The notes below the pieces were generated by a model, which saw nothing but the letters and a program-made list of their open reading frames with translations, had not been told where the DNA came from and did no database searches. Source: Phormidesmis priestleyi Ana (lineage in GTDB: Bacteria; Cyanobacteriota; Cyanobacteriia; Phormidesmidales; Phormidesmidaceae). From it: a stretch of 46,948 nucleotides of DNA. This document shows, piece after piece, positions 1 to 7,845 of this stretch. Location: NCBI GenBank assembly GCA_001314865.1, contig LJZR01000032.1, positions 1-46,948 of the forward strand. The letters run 5' to 3'. A program made the translations under genes and the position numbers. Positions within the stretch are counted from its first letter, which is position 1. Each line of letters starts with the position of its first letter.

Positions 1-189
1 CAGAGCCCCCAAATTTTGGGAAACCCATTATTGGCTCAAGGAATAAATCTTATATTTCTATAGGGGGCAATGCAGTATCTACGATTTAATTATGCCAACC
101 TACTTAACGTGCTGAGATGACGCTTTCTGTTGGGATTTTATTGAGATTTTATTGTAGTTTTGTTGCAATTTTGTTGCAATTAGGCAAAG

Positions 190-231
190 GTATCTAATCA
201 CACAATCTTGTCAAAATCCCCTCTGTACGAT
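190..231 (+). promoter_or_regulatory. Candidate NtcA-activated promoter of the formamidase gene
   Basis: GTATCTAATCACAC (190-203) matches the NtcA consensus GTA-N8-TAC at five of six fixed bases (CAC instead of TAC). Exactly 22 bases later comes TACGAT (226-231), which fits the TANNNT -10 box of class II NtcA promoters. The predicted transcript start is about 238, some 70 bases before the ATG. The spacing is the strongest argument; the single mismatch weakens it. NtcA is the global nitrogen regulator of cyanobacteria, which fits an ammonium-releasing amidase. Confidence 0.5.
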
Positions 232-242
232 GACCTCAGCTA

Positions 243-276
243 TATAGCTATAAATATAGCTATATCCATAGCTATG
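243..276. promoter_or_regulatory. Three iterated 10-bp palindromes with exact 12-bp period
   Basis: TATAGCTATA at 243-252 and 255-264 and CATAGCTATG at 267-276 are each self-palindromic and start exactly 12 bases apart. They lie between the predicted transcript start and the formamidase ATG at 310, so they would be in the 5' leader. They could be a cooperative operator, or fold into small hairpins in the RNA. No known regulator is recognised for this sequence. Confidence 0.4.
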
Positions 277-309
277 AAGAGTTATCAAGAGTTATGAGGA
301 GTAAAAGTC

Positions 310-1656
310 ATGTGGAAAGAATCCAGACGCTGGGCCTATGGATTGCTAGGGCTGGGCGTCGCTGTTGTGCTCACTTTAGGCAGTTTGTTTTTTGACTATG
401 GACGCGTATTTGCAGCTTCGCCCCAAAAGCACTATCTCGCGGCCAACGCCGAAACGGTGCATTGGGGCTATTTTAGCCAATTGATACCGCCCGAACTAAC
501 CATCAATTCTGGCGATATTGTAACTGTTGAAACGCTCACCCATCATGCCAACGACGATGCCAGTCGGATGGTGAAAGGCGATCCAGGGGCGGAGAGTGTG
601 TTTGCCTGGAGTGCAGATGCCAAGGGCGTTGACAGACGCGGTGCTGGGCCAATGGATGCTGAGGTAGGAGCGGGTGCTGGCTATGGCGTACATATTTTAA
701 CGGGGCCGATTTATGTGAATGGGGCTGAGCCCGGCGATGTCATAGAGGTACAAATTTTAGACACAGCGCTTCGGCCCAGCGCAAATCCTGAATATCGGGG
801 AAAAACCTTTGGCAGTAATGCGGCAGCCTGGTGGGGCTATCACTACAACGACCTGATTGAAGAGCCGAAGCCCCGCGAGGTAATCACCATTTATGAAATG
901 GACGCGACCGCAGAAGAGAATTGGGCCAAGGCGGTTTACAACTATCAGTGGGTTCCTCAAACCGACCCCTATGGCGTGGTTCATGAAACGATTGACTATC
1001 CTGGTGTGCCCGTAGATCACAGCACAATTGATAAAAATCTGGAGGTGCTCGAAGGAGTTCGGATACCGGTTCGGAACCATTTTGGCACCCTGGGATTAGC
1101 GCCAAAAGAGGCGGACTTTGTGAATTCTATTCCCCCCAGTTATTTTGGTGGCAATATTGACAATTGGCGCATAGGAAAGGGTGCAACCATGTATTATCCG
1201 GTAGCGGTAGAAGGAGGACTGCTCTCATTGGGAGATCCCCATGCGGCCCAAGGCGACTCGGAGCTCGCAGGAACGGCGATTGAAACTTCTTTGACGGGCG
1301 TACTGAAGGTGACTGTTCACAAACAGGCAGATTTACCCGGCACCATTCTAGAAGATCTGGACTATCCGCTGCTAGAAACCGACGATGAATATGTGGTGCA
1401 TGGCTTTAGCTATACGAACTATTTAGAAGAACTCGGAGAAACTGCTCAGGCCGATATTTTTGCCAAGTCTTCGGTAGATGGAGCTATGCGGGACGCATTT
1501 CGGAAAATGCGCCACTTTTTGATGACGACTCAAGGGTTGTCGGAAGACGAGGCTATTTCTCTGATGTCAGTGGCGGTAGACTTTGGAATCACACAGGTCG
1601 TAGACGGGAATTGGGGCGTGCATGGTGCGATCGCCAAAAGCGTATTGCCCGGTTGA
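310..1656 (+). CDS. Exported acetamidase/formamidase (FmdA/AmdA family)
   Basis: 448 residues. Enzymes of this family hydrolyse formamide or acetamide to the carboxylate and ammonium. Residues 1-36 form a signal peptide (basic start, long hydrophobic core, VFAA cleavage-like site), so the enzyme should be periplasmic, or membrane-anchored if uncleaved. Family blocks visible are VHWGYF near 50, the glycine-rich GPIYVNGAEPGDVIEV block near 137-151, GNIDNW followed by KGATMYYPV near 290, and LGDPHAAQGDSEL near 310. A GAGGAG ribosome site precedes the ATG by about 10 bases. The gene converges on the nitrile hydratase operon, whose product is an amide, so the two probably form one pathway. The export signal is odd because nitrile hydratase has none. 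Exact amide substrate is not evident. Confidence 0.85.
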   Translation: MWKESRRWAYGLLGLGVAVVLTLGSLFFDYGRVFAASPQKHYLAANAETVHWGYFSQLIPPELTINSGDIVTVETLTHHANDDASRMVKGDPGAESVFAWSADAKGVDRRGAGPMDAEVGAGAGYGVHILTGPIYVNGAEPGDVIEVQILDTALRPSANPEYRGKTFGSNAAAWWGYHYNDLIEEPKPREVITIYEMDATAEENWAKAVYNYQWVPQTDPYGVVHETIDYPGVPVDHSTIDKNLEVLEGVRIPVRNHFGTLGLAPKEADFVNSIPPSYFGGNIDNWRIGKGATMYYPVAVEGGLLSLGDPHAAQGDSELAGTAIETSLTGVLKVTVHKQADLPGTILEDLDYPLLETDDEYVVHGFSYTNYLEELGETAQADIFAKSSVDGAMRDAFRKMRHFLMTTQGLSEDEAISLMSVAVDFGITQVVDGNWGVHGAIAKSVLPG

Positions 1657-1707
1657 GATAGAGCAACAACAATAACGCCCGTCCCAACGGGAAAAAGACA
1701 CCAGAAA

Positions 1708-1752
1708 AGGGCTGTCGGACGATGGTTTTCATACTATTGGCCCGGCAGCCCT
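1708..1752 (-). terminator. Probable terminator of the nitrile hydratase operon
   Basis: Arms AGGGCTGTCGG (1708-1718) and CCGGCAGCCCT (1742-1752) pair with one G-U, with a 23-base loop. Read on the minus strand the hairpin is followed by a short T run (CCCTTTTC), 40 bases past the hupE-like stop. It lies between two convergent genes and may serve both, though the plus-strand side lacks a T run. Confidence 0.5.
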
Positions 1753-1792
1753 ATAAATTCAAGAAACTAAAACAAATCGATTGGATCAAGAA

Positions 1793-2455
1793 CTAACCCA
1801 AAACCACACCACTCATAACGGCAGCACCGACACCACACAGGGCGAATCCCATAAACCGCAGGTGTAACTGACCTTTCATCGCATTGGCCTTTAGCAAACT
1901 CTCTCCCAGCACCCAAGCGCCTAAACTAATTGACAGTTGAATAGTGGCAAAGCCAACCAGGTAGGCAACCAGCGGTGTCATATCGGCACCCACCACCGCT
2001 TCGCCATAAGCATAGCCATGAAACAAACCGGCCATCATCCCCAAAGCCGCCACTGCGGGCAAATTAAGCGACTTACCCACAGCGAGAACCAAACCGAACA
2101 ACAAAATTGATACAGAAATCATAAATTCTGGTGCAGGCAAATTAAACAGCCATAAATGCAGCCCAGTGCCGCCCAACGACGCCAACACAAAAGCAATGGG
2201 GATTACAATGCCCCGGCGCATCAGGGCACCGACAAGGCCAGCAGCAATCACAAAGGCGAGATGATCTATTCCAATGACGGGATGCGCCAAGCCGGAAAAC
2301 AGCCCTTCAAACATATTGGCTGGCAAACGCCCGTCCAACGGATGATGGGCGAAGGCCGGAGATGAAAGCAACAGCAGCGATACTATGCCTAAGCCAACAA
2401 TGCAGCTCCCCCGCTGAATAGACTGAATCACCTGGGTTTTTAGATTTTTTCTCAT
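1793..2455 (-). CDS. HupE/UreJ family nickel/cobalt permease
   Basis: 220 residues with a signal-like hydrophobic start ending SPAFA at about 36, immediately followed by HH, then about six membrane segments. HupE/UreJ signatures are visible: the HHPLDG start of the mature protein, HPVIGIDHLAF around 58-68 and FHGYAYGE around 145-152, whose histidines and acidic residues bind metal. The family imports Ni(II) or Co(II). No hydrogenase or urease gene is nearby, while the operon encodes a cobalt-type nitrile hydratase and a CobW-type chaperone, so cobalt supply is the likely role (inference). AGAGGAG lies 9-10 bases before the ATG. It is the last gene of the operon. Confidence 0.8.
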   Translation of the reverse strand: MRKNLKTQVIQSIQRGSCIVGLGIVSLLLLSSPAFAHHPLDGRLPANMFEGLFSGLAHPVIGIDHLAFVIAAGLVGALMRRGIVIPIAFVLASLGGTGLHLWLFNLPAPEFMISVSILLFGLVLAVGKSLNLPAVAALGMMAGLFHGYAYGEAVVGADMTPLVAYLVGFATIQLSISLGAWVLGESLLKANAMKGQLHLRFMGFALCGVGAAVMSGVVLG

Positions 2456-2531
2456 GTTGACTGGTCTCCTCTGGGTGTATTGAATGTTGAAAGGTGTTTA
2501 ATGTTGAAAGGGATAGACTGTTGAAGGATAT

Positions 2532-2888
2532 TTAAGAATGTGTTGCTTTGCAGTTCAAAAGCTGCATAGCCTCCGCTTCTAGCTCACCTGAGGCCAGCAC
2601 GCCTGACTTTACAATCATCTTTTCTAGGGTTGTCAGCCAGCATTGGTAATAGTCCCATTCAGGGTCATCGAGCGCATGAGTGGTTTCCCATTCTTTAATG
2701 GTGACCATGAGCATTTGCCGAAACTCCTCCCATTCATAGTGACCTTGTTTGGAGAGTGCGATCGCTACCCCAAAAGCCATTTTTTCCCAATCGCGATCAA
2801 AATGGAGATGACCCGCCCGGCGCGGGGGCGCTTCTTCGGGTGACCCCATCAAACTGGTAGCGGCAAAGTGTTCAAACTTTGTAAACAT
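2532..2888 (-). CDS. Nitrile hydratase accessory protein
   Basis: 118 residues, soluble. It resembles the N-terminal half of nitrile hydratase beta subunits (pattern FDRDWEKMAFGVAIALSKQGHYEWEEFR), as known small nitrile hydratase activators do; these help load cobalt into the alpha subunit, by a subunit-swapping mechanism in well studied systems. It sits directly after the alpha gene, separated by 69 bases made almost entirely of a 14-bp tandem repeat. AGGAAAGAG precedes the ATG. Length is normal for the accessory family and too short for a catalytic beta subunit, which is present upstream. Confidence 0.75.
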   Translation of the reverse strand: MFTKFEHFAATSLMGSPEEAPPRRAGHLHFDRDWEKMAFGVAIALSKQGHYEWEEFRQMLMVTIKEWETTHALDDPEWDYYQCWLTTLEKMIVKSGVLASGELEAEAMQLLNCKATHS

Positions 2889-2900
2889 ATCTCTTTCCTA

Positions 2901-2956
2901 ATTGCACTGGCCTTATTACACTGGCCTCATTACACTGGCCTTACTACACTGGCCTC
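2901..2956. repeat. Tandem repeat, 14 bp x 4, between NHase alpha and accessory genes
   Basis: Four 14-base units of the form ATTACACTGGCCTY run from 2901 to 2956, with a fifth partial copy entering the alpha gene stop codon at 2958. They fill the spacer of the operon. Confidence 0.9.
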
Positions 2957-2957
2957 A

Positions 2958-3581
2958 TTACACCTGAACAGTGGCTACGCCCATCATGGCCTCTGGCGTC
3001 AGCAACGCCGCCAAGGCTTCCTCACTCATGCCTTCTGTTCCAGCAGGGCGCATGGGCAGCACCCACCAGCGAATCTGGGCACTGCTATCCCACACTCGAA
3101 CTTCAACCGATTCATCCAACTCCACCCCAAACTCAGCGAGCACTACGCGAGGCTCTCGCACCACGCGGGCTCGGAAGGTGGGATCTTTAAACCAATAGGG
3201 CGGAAGCCCTAAGGTTGGCCATGGATAGCAAGAGCACAAGGTACACACAATCACGTTATGCACCGCTGGCGTATTCTCTACAATCCGCATGTGCTCACCT
3301 TCTGCGCCAGACATACCCGCCGGAAAGTCCAATTCATCACACGCGGCATTACAGTCCGCAATCAAACGCGCCTTAAAGTCTGGATCTACCCAGGCACGCG
3401 CCACGAGCTTTGCCCCATTAAAAGGCCCCATTTCTGTTTCAAAATAGCCCAGCACCGTATCGACGGTATTGCCTGTAATCACACCTTTTTCAATTAAAAG
3501 AGACTCTAGTGCCTTGACCTTAGCCGCACTAAAGGTTTCTCTATCTGCATCGTACTGAAATCCTGGATAGTTGCTTGGCAT
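2958..3581 (-). CDS. nthA: Cobalt-type nitrile hydratase, alpha subunit
   Basis: 207 residues, the usual length. The metal-binding claw [10 protein letters not shown] is at 112-121, with Cys113, Cys116 and Cys118 as predicted ligands. Thr between the first two Cys (CTLCSC) marks the cobalt class, whereas iron enzymes have CSLCSC. In the family the last two cysteines become sulfinate and sulfenate. Other family blocks are [18 protein letters not shown] near 57-73 and [13 protein letters not shown] near 137-149. The enzyme hydrates nitriles to amides in the cytoplasm; no signal peptide is seen. AAAGGAG lies 8-9 bases before the ATG. It follows the beta gene (beta-alpha order), as is common for cobalt enzymes. 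A thiocyanate hydrolase gamma subunit is the alternative, but the unsplit beta gene argues against that. Confidence 0.9.
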   Translation of the reverse strand: MPSNYPGFQYDADRETFSAAKVKALESLLIEKGVITGNTVDTVLGYFETEMGPFNGAKLVARAWVDPDFKARLIADCNAACDELDFPAGMSGAEGEHMRIVENTPAVHNVIVCTLCSCYPWPTLGLPPYWFKDPTFRARVVREPRVVLAEFGVELDESVEVRVWDSSAQIRWWVLPMRPAGTEGMSEEALAALLTPEAMMGVATVQV

Positions 3582-3649
3582 TTGTTTTGCTCCTTTAGTA
3601 TTGTCCCTTTAATGTTGTTTCTTTAGTCTTCTCCGCTCATTTTGTTGGA

Positions 3650-4396
3650 CTAGGCTGCCTCAATATAGGCTTCAAAAATGTCGTTGTAATAAATCATATT
3701 TGGCTCAGTTGTCGTCGCTTCCCAAAGCGTTTCGGCTTGAAAGGCCAAACTATATACCGGCATAGGCTCCCCAATCCCATCGGTAGTCGGGAAAAAATAA
3801 GCGAAGGCATTGTCGTATACCTTAATGACCGTGGCGATTTTTCCTTTCAAGTTTCCAGGCAAACGACTGTGCTCTCCCGAATTGACCTCTTTTATTTTTA
3901 CTTGATCGCCCAGTGCAAACTTAGGCGGGGCCGACAAGGCCCGCATCGGAGAATCGCCTTCGCGTAAATACTTCACGACCTGCTCATCAATGGCCGGTTC
4001 GCCGCCTTGGGGCAGTGGGGCCGCAGCCAGTTCGCTACTGGCCAAAAATTCAGCTGTGCGGGTGTCTAATTCTTCTTGGGTGATGTAGCCTTCTGACACA
4101 AAAAAGCCAGAAATACCGCCCAGCCACTTCTCGTAATAACGCAGTCGGAAGTATTCAAAAGGGTGCATGTTTTCTGCGCCCATACGCAGATGCCCCCAGG
4201 TCCAAAAGCTTTCAAACGTCGTGGGAACTTCTTCAATTGCATATTGGGGCGGCGAAGAACCGAGCTGATTGCTGAGCGCCATCATGGCCGTATGGATGCC
4301 AAAAATTCGTTGTTCCCAGGGTTCAACAAATACTTGTACTTCGGTGTTGATAGGGTCTAACCCTTCTAGCCCGCCGAGATTGTGCTGTAGTTTCAT
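3650..4396 (-). CDS. nthB: Nitrile hydratase, beta subunit
   Basis: 249 residues when started at the ATG at 4396 (MKLQHNLGGLEG), which matches family N-termini. An open frame continues 31 codons upstream but that part is unlike the family, and no clear ribosome site supports either start. The N-terminal helical part contains FEPWEQRIFGIHTAMMAL-like sequence, and WTWGHLRMGAENMHPFEYFRLRYYEKWL near 80-107. The C-terminal barrel starts around 160 with FALGDQVKIKEVNSGEHSRLPGNLKGKIATVIKVY, typical of the beta domain. Both halves are in one chain, unlike thiocyanate hydrolase, where they are separate subunits. It pairs with the alpha chain 68 bases downstream. Confidence 0.88.
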   Translation of the reverse strand: MKLQHNLGGLEGLDPINTEVQVFVEPWEQRIFGIHTAMMALSNQLGSSPPQYAIEEVPTTFESFWTWGHLRMGAENMHPFEYFRLRYYEKWLGGISGFFVSEGYITQEELDTRTAEFLASSELAAAPLPQGGEPAIDEQVVKYLREGDSPMRALSAPPKFALGDQVKIKEVNSGEHSRLPGNLKGKIATVIKVYDNAFAYFFPTTDGIGEPMPVYSLAFQAETLWEATTTEPNMIYYNDIFEAYIEAA

Positions 4397-4477
4397 AAGT
4401 TTGCGAATGTAATCAGTTGAGGTGAATGATTGAATAGAGAATGTTGATCTACAAAATTGTTGGCCTGTGAAATTATT

Positions 4478-4561
4478 AGGCTTCTGCACTTAGGCTTCTG
4501 CACTTAGGCTTCTGTACTTAGGCTTCTGCACGTAGGCTTCTGTACTTAGGCTTCTGTATAT
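4478..4561. repeat. Tandem repeat, 14 bp x 6, upstream of NHase beta
   Basis: Six consecutive 14-base units AGGCTTCTGYACKT with only point differences occupy nearly half of the 178-base spacer between the CobW-like gene and the beta gene. Confidence 0.9.
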
Positions 4562-4574
4562 CGAGACGACCTAA

Positions 4575-5564
4575 CTAGCCAACGCAGGCAGCAACAGGCA
4601 GATCGCTAAAGCAACCCTGAAACCCTTCTCTTAGCTCCGCTTCGTCTAAATTTCGGCCAATAAAAACCAGCTCATTGCGGCGCGTTTCTGTCGGTTTCCA
4701 AGGTTTTCCAGGCCGACCCTCTAGCGTCATATGAACGCCCTGAAACACAAATCGCCGCTCGGCATTATCCACATCTAAAATGCCTTTCATCCGAAAAATA
4801 TCTGCGCCCCGCACCTGTACGAGCTGATAGAGCCAGCGGTTGAGCTTATCACTATCAACACTACCTTGCGCAGTAATTGCCACCGAGCCCACAGAATCGT
4901 CATGTTCATGGGCTTCCTCTTCTAGGAAGGCCGGATCGATGCTCAAAGCATTTTTAAGATCGAAGGCTTGCACGCCTAGCACGGTATCGATAGCAATGTC
5001 ACAGTTTTGGGTGAAATGAATTTTAGCGATCGTATTCATCTTCCTTACCTTGCTCTCCAATGCCCGCAATACATCAGCAGAAACCAAGTCTGTTTTATTG
5101 ATCAAAACAACATCGGCAAACGCAATCTGCTCTTGCGCTTCACTACTCTCCCAATGATCCCAAATATACTTAGCATCTACCACAGTCACCACAGCATCTA
5201 GCTGGGTTGTTTGCAGCATCACTTCATCCATAAAAAAAGACTGAATCACCGGGGCCGGATCGGCCAATCCTGTTGTTTCAATCACCAAATGGTCAAAGCC
5301 GTCTGGGCGAGACATCAGCTCACTAATCATCCGAATCAGGTCGCCCCGCACCGTACAACAAATGCAGCCATTGTTCATTTCAAAAATCTCTTCGTCGGCA
5401 TTCATCACCAGCTGATGATCAATCCCCACTTCGCCAAACTCATTGACAATCACCGCCACGCGCTGGTTGTGTTCTTCGGTAAGAATGCGATTGAGCAGAG
5501 TCGTTTTTCCCGCACCCAAGTATCCGGTCAATACAGTGACCGGAATCTTTTGCAGTAAAGCCAT
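4575..5564 (-). CDS. CobW/P47K-family GTPase, probable cobalt chaperone of nitrile hydratase
   Basis: 329 residues of the COG0523 family. Walker [10 protein letters not shown] is at 14-22, [13 protein letters not shown] at 42-54, the metal-binding CxCC motif (GCICC, 67-71) follows, then [10 protein letters not shown] near 95, the NKTD guanine-specificity motif near 155, and a C-terminal CobW_C domain after about 230. A short acidic/His stretch EEEAHEHDD lies near 215. Members deliver Zn, Co or Fe to target enzymes using GTP, and one branch (P47K) is the nitrile hydratase activator. Its position in the operon directly upstream of beta-alpha indicates cobalt delivery to this enzyme. Confidence 0.85.
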   Translation of the reverse strand: MALLQKIPVTVLTGYLGAGKTTLLNRILTEEHNQRVAVIVNEFGEVGIDHQLVMNADEEIFEMNNGCICCTVRGDLIRMISELMSRPDGFDHLVIETTGLADPAPVIQSFFMDEVMLQTTQLDAVVTVVDAKYIWDHWESSEAQEQIAFADVVLINKTDLVSADVLRALESKVRKMNTIAKIHFTQNCDIAIDTVLGVQAFDLKNALSIDPAFLEEEAHEHDDSVGSVAITAQGSVDSDKLNRWLYQLVQVRGADIFRMKGILDVDNAERRFVFQGVHMTLEGRPGKPWKPTETRRNELVFIGRNLDEAELREGFQGCFSDLPVAACVG

Positions 5565-5632
5565 AGGTTATAGTCTCTCTCTTGAAGTATTCATCAAACC
5601 GTATTCATCAAACCGTATCGAAGCGCTAGAAG

Positions 5633-6577
5633 CTACGTCGCTACAACCCGGAAGCCAATGGTGCGGTTTAGCCCTGTTTCGTCATACCCAGAGCGATTAG
5701 TCGAGCGCAGTTTATCTGGACCATCTAACCAACTTCCGCCTCTGATTGCTCGCTGTGTCTGGGCCCTGGCTTGTCTGTACAGCCCCTGGCGATCAGCGGC
5801 CTGCCACTTATCCGCACACCATTCCCAAACATTGCCGTGCATGTCATGCAGTCCAAAAGCATTCGGCAAAAAATCACCGACCGGCAGCGTCGATTTGCGA
5901 TAGCGACCGGGAGGTTCAGACTTGTATGTGTAAGTGCTAACATAGTCAGCCATATTGCCGGTAATGGTTTCGCCTGTGTGAAAGGGGGTATGAGTGCCTG
6001 CCCGGCAGGCGTATTCCCATTGCGCTTCACTGGGCAGTTGATACTGACGGCCCGTGTGTTTGGTGAGGCGATCGCAAAACTCCACCGCCTCTAACCAAGA
6101 AATACTCTCTACAGGTAAGGCACTCCCTCGAAAGTGAGCCGGGGCTGGGGCTAATTCTCTGTGAATTTTAGGCAATGCTGCGATCGCGGCCCACTGAGAC
6201 TGCACAATCGGATACTTACTGATAAAAAAAGGCGACAGCTTAACACGACGGTGAGAAGACATGCCCCCTGAGAGGGCGACCATCTCTAACCGAGTATCAC
6301 TGCTTTCGCCACTATGCCTTTTTGTGTATGGTAACGACTCAGAGAAAAACTGTGCGGTGAAAGACTGCTGTTGTGTAATTCGACCAGCGCGATCAACAGT
6401 CGGCGTACGATAGGTGAAAGATTCTAAAGGAGCACCAATAGAAGACTTCGGAACCTTGGAGTTAGAGGACTGAGCGCCTGCCGCTTGGGCAACACTTGCC
6501 AATGAACTCTCTTTACTCGCAAGGACAAGACCAACACCTCCAAAACTCGCGTACTGAAAGAACTTTCTTCGCTTCAT
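5633..6577 (-). CDS. SUMF1/FGE-like domain protein with Tat signal, lacking the FGE catalytic cysteines
   Basis: 314 residues. The start MKRRKFFQ plus a hydrophobic stretch to about 33 looks like a twin-arginine signal, so the protein is probably exported folded. From about 90 a formylglycine-generating-enzyme fold follows: the ISKYPIVQSQW block, SWLEAVEFCDRLT, LPSEAQWEYACRAG, DMHGNVWEWC, RGGSWLDG and GFRVV at the end. True FGE enzymes carry two active-site cysteines after RGGS; here RGGSWLDGPDKLRSTNRSGYDETG contains none, so sulfatase activation is unlikely. It is the first gene of the nitrile hydratase operon (68 bases before cobW), with GAGGAG 12-13 bases before the ATG. Its role there is unknown. 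Confidence 0.75.
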   Translation of the reverse strand: MKRRKFFQYASFGGVGLVLASKESSLASVAQAAGAQSSNSKVPKSSIGAPLESFTYRTPTVDRAGRITQQQSFTAQFFSESLPYTKRHSGESSDTRLEMVALSGGMSSHRRVKLSPFFISKYPIVQSQWAAIAALPKIHRELAPAPAHFRGSALPVESISWLEAVEFCDRLTKHTGRQYQLPSEAQWEYACRAGTHTPFHTGETITGNMADYVSTYTYKSEPPGRYRKSTLPVGDFLPNAFGLHDMHGNVWEWCADKWQAADRQGLYRQARAQTQRAIRGGSWLDGPDKLRSTNRSGYDETGLNRTIGFRVVAT

Positions 6578-6637
6578 ACACGCTATAACTCCTCAATAAT
6601 TTATCGAGTGATTGCAAACTGGTGCCATCAATATCAG

Positions 6638-6687
6638 GAATCTGGCATCAAGAATCTGGCATCAAGAATCTGGCATCAAGAATCTGG
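6638..6687. repeat. Tandem repeat, 14 bp x 3.6, in the leader of the nitrile hydratase operon
   Basis: GAATCTGGCATCAA repeats perfectly three times from 6638 with a partial fourth copy to 6687, 60-110 bases upstream of the SUMF1-like ATG. It lies in the 375-base spacer 6578-6952, which must hold the operon promoter or act as a long read-through spacer after the ABC ATPase. Confidence 0.9.
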
Positions 6688-6835
6688 CCCGCAACCGGAA
6701 ACTAAAATCAGTAAACAACAAAGGCTGTTGCAATAATTGTATTCATCAACACATTTGCCTACTTACGTAAGGAAACAAAGATATTTGCGTGAGACTGTTT
6801 CTCAAGAAGCAAGACAAACAATTGTTAAGTTTAAG

Positions 6836-6857
6836 AATATACTCAACACGGTATATT
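6836..6857. promoter_or_regulatory. Inverted repeat AATATAC-N8-GTATATT
   Basis: Perfect 7-base arms (6836-6842 and 6851-6857) with an 8-base spacer. The geometry is that of a dimeric regulator site, with TAC-N8-GTA at the centre: the reverse order of the NtcA consensus. It lies about 260 bases upstream of the SUMF1-like gene and 96 bases past the ABC ATPase stop. Also nearby is the 10-base palindrome CTTACGTAAG (6764-6773). Regulator unknown. Confidence 0.35.
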
Positions 6858-6952
6858 CCCAGATTGTTTGACGCCAGGAAAATTTGATCGCCTATTATTG
6901 AAAAAATAGAAGAAATTCGACACTTGCCGACCGTCGCGAGTCTATAATCGCC

Positions 6953-7807
6953 CTAATTCTCCATACTCTTCAATGTCTCTTCTCGAATTAAATCAAACAC
7001 CTGCCGACTAATCTGGGTAAAGTCGGGCGTCAACATATCGTCTAGCTGGCGGGGCCGAGGTAAGGGAACCGATAACTCAGCCTTAATACGACCTGGCTGT
7101 ACGCCCATCACAAAGATGCGATCGCCCAAAAACACAGCCTCCTCAATATCGTGAGTTACAAACACAATAGTTGTCTTCAGCGTGTCCCATACATTCAATA
7201 GCAGCGCCTGCATCATGTGCCGCGTCTGCGCATCTAGCGCCGCAAAAGGCTCATCCATAAGCAGTACCGACGGCGAATTTACCAGGGCACGAATAATACT
7301 CGCCCGCTGTTTCATCCCACCCGATAGCTCACTGGGGTAAGCATCCCGATACTTTGCCAACCCAACCAAATTCAAATACTCGCCCACAATATCCTGCCGC
7401 TCAGCCTTGGGCAAGCCCTTAATCTTCAGTCCTAACTCCACATTTTGAAACGTGGTTTTCCAAGGCAACAAAGAATACTGCTGAAACACAAACCCTCGAT
7501 CGGCCCCTGGTTTTGTCACCGGTTGCTGATCGACCATCACATAGCCTGATGTCGGCTGCACAAACCCAGCAATAATGTTCAACAGCGTTGACTTACCACA
7601 GCCTGACGGCCCAAGCAAGCAAGCGAGTTCACCGGGCTTTATTTGAAAGTTTACCGAGTCCAACACTTGATTTGTTTTACCGCGATGACGCAGCCTCTCC
7701 TGCGGAGAGTCGCCAAAGATCATCGACACCCCTTCTACATTCACCGCTCCTTTTACAGCACTTTCTATTTTTGGCACTCTTGTCAATGTCTCTCGTCCCA
7801 CGCGCAT
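6953..7807 (-). CDS. NitT/TauT-type ABC importer, ATP-binding protein
   Basis: 284 residues. Walker A GPSGCGKST near 68-76, Q-loop FVFQQYSLLPWKTT near 106-120, signature LSGGMKQR near 162, Walker B VLLMDEPFAALD near 181 and the H-loop VTHDIEEAVFLGDR near 218 are all intact. The class is that of NrtD, SsuB and TauB. GAGGAG lies just before the ATG at 7807, and the gene is 38 bases behind the permease gene. It energises the importer encoded upstream and is probably co-transcribed from the NtcA-type promoter at 10462-10503. Confidence 0.9.
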   Translation of the reverse strand: MRVGRETLTRVPKIESAVKGAVNVEGVSMIFGDSPQERLRHRGKTNQVLDSVNFQIKPGELACLLGPSGCGKSTLLNIIAGFVQPTSGYVMVDQQPVTKPGADRGFVFQQYSLLPWKTTFQNVELGLKIKGLPKAERQDIVGEYLNLVGLAKYRDAYPSELSGGMKQRASIIRALVNSPSVLLMDEPFAALDAQTRHMMQALLLNVWDTLKTTIVFVTHDIEEAVFLGDRIFVMGVQPGRIKAELSVPLPRPRQLDDMLTPDFTQISRQVFDLIREETLKSMEN

Positions 7808-7845
7808 CAGCTCCTCAGCATTTTAATTCCAACACATCTCACTTT

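Noticed and set aside
2958-4396. Thiocyanate hydrolase instead of nitrile hydratase
   Set aside because: Thiocyanate hydrolase has the beta-subunit halves as two separate chains. Here one gene carries both halves, and a nitrile hydratase-type accessory gene is present.
5633-6577. Formylglycine-generating enzyme that would activate a sulfatase
   Set aside because: The two catalytic cysteines after RGGS are absent and no sulfatase gene lies nearby.
2901-6687. CRISPR arrays
   Set aside because: The repeats are head-to-tail 14-bp units without unique spacers, and no cas gene is present.
6729-6755. NtcA box (GTATTCATCAACAC) for the nitrile hydratase operon
   Set aside because: One mismatch, and no TANNNT box at about 22 bases in the direction of the operon.
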